From: Adineta ricciae
Lineage: Eukaryota > Rotifera > Eurotatoria > Adinetida > Adinetidae
Direction: 5' to 3'
NCBI GenBank assembly: GCA_905250025.1
Contig: CAJNOJ010000080.1
Location: 186,001-250,000, forward strand
DNA length: 64,000 bases
The notes beneath the pieces are model-generated. The model did no database searches, was not told where the DNA came from, and saw only the letters and a program-made list of their open reading frames with translations. The position numbers and the translations under genes are program-made. The first letter of the stretch is position 1, and each line of letters starts with the position of its first letter. Below, piece after piece: positions 60,855 to 64,000 of the stretch.

Positions 60855-62345
60855 ATGGGCTTAGACCAACGTCCCTCTTGTTTGCGTAATTTTCCTCATG
60901 AACTACTCTATGTTAGTACTCTGTCATGCGCGCAGTTGCTTACTCAAGCTGCACTAGGAAATGTTCTGGTTCCATTGCACATTGTTGGTCCGGATATCGG
61001 TATCACAAACACTGCTGAATTGCCGTGGACATTGGCGGCGTATTCGTTAACCGTTGGAGTTTTTATCATGGTTACGGGACGGTTAGGCGACATTTTCGGG
61101 CATAAATTGTTGGTCATAATTGGTTATGTGATGTTTTCGATCTTCAGTCTTTTAACTGCTATGGCTGCGTACGTAAATAATGGTATATATTTCCATATCA
61201 TGAGAGCATTCCAAGGTATAGGGCCAACAATGCTTTTGCCCAACGCTGTAGCTTTACTTGCTCGAGCTTACCCAGTTGGTTTGAGAAAATCGATTGTTTT
61301 CTCAATTTTTGGGGCCACAGCTCCAGCTGGATTTATTTTGGGTGCCGCATTCGGAAGTTTATTTGCTCAATTGGTGTGGTGGCCTTGGGCACATTGGGTG
61401 TTGGCGATCTTCTGTTACATCTTAGCTATTTCAACTTATATTGTAGTACCTAGTGAATTATCAAAACCGGTGCATCCTACAGGTAAAACTGATATAGTTG
61501 GTGCAATTGTGGGAATCTTAGGTTTAATTCTATTCATTTACTGTTGGAATGAAGGACCTGTTGTTGGTTGGGATAAACCATATGTGTATGGGGTACTGAT
61601 TGCCAGTTTAGTCATTATCGGTATTTTTATTTTTATTGAAAGAAAAACCGACGAACCGATTATGCCACTTTCGATTTGGTCTGTCGCCGGCTTTCCCGGT
61701 GTACTTGCTTGTATGGCGCTAGGTTGGTCAAGTTTTGGCATATTTATTTATTATATTGTTCAATTTCTTGAAAACATTCATCATGCATCACCATTATTAA
61801 CAACAGCCATGTTAAGCCCTTTGGTTATTTTTGGTCTGGTGGCAACCATTATTGTTTCTCAATTATATGGTCGAGTACCTGCTCATTATCTTCTAATGGC
61901 ATCGATGATTTTCTTCTGTGTCGGTAATATTCTTATTGCTACGGCACCACCTGATCAAACTTATTGGGCACAAGTGTGTGTAGCCACAGTGCTTACACCC
62001 TTTGGAATGGATATTAGTTTCCCTGCTGCATCATTAGTCATCAGTAATCGAATGCCTATTCATCAACAAGGTGTAGCAGCAAGTATGCTCAATACAGCAA
62101 TCAATTGGTCAATCTCATTAGGTTTAGGCATTGCTGGAACAATTGAAAGTGAAATGCTCAAAAGAGGCAAAACTCCTCTCGAAGGTTATCGATACGCCTT
62201 ATATGCGGGTATTGCCCTAAGCGGACTAGGCGTTCTCATAGCATTGCTATTCTGTCGCGTGCCTAAAACAACAGTTTCCGAGAACACATCTGACGTAACT
62301 CCGGATACAGCGATCAATACTGAGCGAACCGGCGATGACAGCTAA
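60855..62345 (+). CDS. 14-TM MFS drug:H+ antiporter-like transporter, fungal type, intronless
   Basis: One uninterrupted frame, 496 residues, while every neighbour has 4-11 exons. Motif A GRLGDIFGHK (residues 75-84) follows transmembrane segment 2. The RAFQGIGPTMLLPNAVALL segment and the motif-C-like GATAPAGFILGAAFGSLFAQ are followed by WWPWAHWVLAI. About 14 hydrophobic segments are visible, with a short hydrophilic C-terminus. These features place it with the DHA2-type multidrug and aminotriazole-resistance-like transporters abundant in ascomycete fungi. The substrate cannot be inferred. Fungal origin by horizontal transfer is likely from sequence style and lack of introns, not proven. AATAAA at 62460-62465. 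Confidence 0.85.
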   Translation: MGLDQRPSCLRNFPHELLYVSTLSCAQLLTQAALGNVLVPLHIVGPDIGITNTAELPWTLAAYSLTVGVFIMVTGRLGDIFGHKLLVIIGYVMFSIFSLLTAMAAYVNNGIYFHIMRAFQGIGPTMLLPNAVALLARAYPVGLRKSIVFSIFGATAPAGFILGAAFGSLFAQLVWWPWAHWVLAIFCYILAISTYIVVPSELSKPVHPTGKTDIVGAIVGILGLILFIYCWNEGPVVGWDKPYVYGVLIASLVIIGIFIFIERKTDEPIMPLSIWSVAGFPGVLACMALGWSSFGIFIYYIVQFLENIHHASPLLTTAMLSPLVIFGLVATIIVSQLYGRVPAHYLLMASMIFFCVGNILIATAPPDQTYWAQVCVATVLTPFGMDISFPAASLVISNRMPIHQQGVAASMLNTAINWSISLGLGIAGTIESEMLKRGKTPLEGYRYALYAGIALSGLGVLIALLFCRVPKTTVSENTSDVTPDTAINTERTGDDS

Positions 62346-62451
62346 GAGGATGCTGTATTTTAATAGGATAGTGACATAAGTATCGTCTAGTTCATTCTAC
62401 CCATGATTTGCATATACTTTTTCTGTCATTGACGATCACAGTCCATTCTTG

Positions 62452-62465
62452 TTTATTGAAATAAA
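62452..62465. terminator. Back-to-back polyadenylation signals of MFS gene and REV3L
   Basis: TTTATT at 62452-62457 (AATAAA on the minus strand, 26 nt past the REV3L stop) and AATAAA at 62460-62465 on the plus strand lie two bases apart. The 3' ends of the two genes therefore probably overlap. Confidence 0.6.
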
Positions 62466-62482
62466 AGAAACGAAAAAAAAAT

Positions 62483-64000
62483 TTAACATTCATTATTTAA
62501 ATACAATCTTGTTTCTTCTGCATTCTGCATTGATTGCGTAATTTTATGAACACGAAATTTCACCGGACAATCGGTTGACGAACATTGAAACCATCCATCG
62601 ACTCGATCTGAACATGCCAGACATAATCGCTGCAAACCAGCGTGCTGTCGTTCTAATTTATTTGCTTTATTTTCACATATAATCATCGTTTCAGTTAAAT
62701 CCTCTTCTTCACGACATTCACTACATATCGGTGTACTTGCTATTTGTGAACAAACGACACAACGTTTTCGAAGATTCGTTCGTTGAACGTTCCCATCGAA
62801 CATTTCTCCTTGCTGTTTATCAGTAGAATTCATTTCAGCGCATAGATCATCGATCCATTTGAAGCAGTTCACACCAATCAGTGCTAAACAACGATCAAGT
62901 GCAGGTAGAATTTGTTTTTTGATATAATACATGGAATTCAGTTGAAATTCCGATTTGAACTCCAACACATTATCCAGAGTCCATATACAATCGATAAGAT
63001 TTGCATTTGGATTATCATTATTCAAACCGATTAGATACGGAACGCGTTCACCTTGATTTGGTTCAGCTAATGGATTGTGTCTTGCTCGTTCCATCGCAAT
63101 GCGTAAAGCCGGAACAGGAGCTGCTGGATGATATCGTGCTTTGCCGCGATATTCTTTTGCAAAGATAAAATCCAATAAATTCAAACGATGCGTCATGATT
63201 TTTTCACATTCGGATTGAACATAACGTCGAACACGTGTAACATCTTTACTTTGGAATAATAATTTCAAAGAATGTTGGAGAATTTTCGATACAATTGCAC
63301 ACGTATCACGACGAACTGTTTCAATGCCCTTGGCATCAAATTTACCTTGTTGTTGATCGACCGTTTCATAGGACATGCCGACATAACGCTTTTTCGATGC
63401 TAGAACACTTTGCATAAAGATTTTTTCAAATTTTATCTTAATTGGCGAAGGATATAGTTGATTCAGTGCCTTGACAAGTAAATGAGATTGCTCGAAAGCT
63501 TGTGCACGGGTCGAATGAGGAAATTGAATGAATAAAGAGTCCTAGAAACGAATGCATTTATAAGATAGTGCACAAAACTCAACATACAGTATCACCGTAA
63601 ACTACGCGACCACCGAAATGTGGATTAGTCTTGATAAAGTCAATAGCACGTTCCAGAACTGTACGAGCAGTATGAACGATAGTATCACCAACCTACAGTA
63701 AAACATCCAGACGAGTATGATTCAAAGAGATAATAATAAATTGAACTTACCTCGACGCTTGGCATTCGTCCACTGAAACTAGCAGATGTGTATCCAAATG
63801 TTACATTGGCAATTAACTTTAAACACAATTGTCTAGCATCTAGCGTTCGATAAAGTGTTGATTTCTTATCGATTAATTTCATGGTGTTTTTAACCATGAC
63901 ACGTGTGGCTAGAATTTCTTCTAACATAAGAGGTAAAATTCCTTGTCGGACATGTTTTTGTACGAATGCGATGCCATTCGGTGAGCAGAAGATATCCGTA
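62483..64000 (-). CDS. REV3L: REV3L, DNA polymerase zeta catalytic subunit, C-terminal part
   Basis: Exons 63751-64000 (runs off the window), 63588-63692 and 62483-63541, stop at 62483. Translesion-synthesis B-family polymerase. Seen in order: GILPLMLEEILATR, KLIANVTFGYTSASFSGRMP (motif B region), the active-site YGDTDS formed across the intron 63542-63587, KKRYVG, DAKGIETVRRD, and the C-terminal cysteine clusters CVVC...CSEC and CLAC...CSSTDC. In Pol zeta the second cluster binds a 4Fe-4S centre and accessory subunits. All eight cysteines are present. The exonuclease-like and N-terminal regions lie beyond 64000. Confidence 0.94.

Overview
The window is animal nuclear DNA: AT-rich, intron-dense (most introns about 45-65 nt, GT...AG), with metazoan gene families. 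My best guess is a bdelloid rotifer. The reasons are compact introns, a second copy of one locus diverged by only a few percent, and an intronless fungal-type transporter among intron-rich genes. That identification is inference; no marker gene settles it.

Layout. Positions 1-13118 hold a partial copy of an ankyrin gene (minus strand), cut at both ends. A single N at 13119 separates it from the main ankyrin copy (minus strand, about 43218 down to 13646). The two copies align from 1-13118 to 25653-38766, with small, coding-length-preserving differences. I read this as two alleles (haplotigs) placed in tandem by the assembler. A second N at 41466 interrupts the main copy next to a perfect inverted repeat of about 203 bp (41467-41669 and 43890-44092), and the exon carrying ankyrin repeat 1 is missing there.

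The ankyrin gene encodes an almost complete repeat array, a ZU5-UPA module, a death domain and several alternative C-termini. Three of these are entered in the same splice phase: a short one, a ~600-residue one, and a giant one of about 5,050 residues made of two exons. The longest product, read exon by exon with the frame kept throughout, is about 6,800 residues plus the missing N-terminus. The giant part carries at least 17 tandem imperfect acidic repeats. At least four very short exons of 9-30 nt, all in frame, are predicted.

From 47.8 kb to the right edge is an ordinary compact cluster: an RBM4-like RNA-binding protein (+), the prohormone-convertase chaperone 7B2/SCG5 (+), BCAS3 (-), a metaxin (-), FAHD1 (+), PGM3 (+), a 14-TM MFS transporter of fungal type (+, no introns), and the C-terminal part of REV3L, the DNA polymerase zeta catalytic subunit (-, runs off the right edge). 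For six of these genes I assembled complete coding sequences from splice sites; every total is divisible by three and close to the family length where a reference length is known to me. The cluster shows no obvious shared pathway. The metaxin and FAHD1 genes share a 176-bp divergent promoter region.
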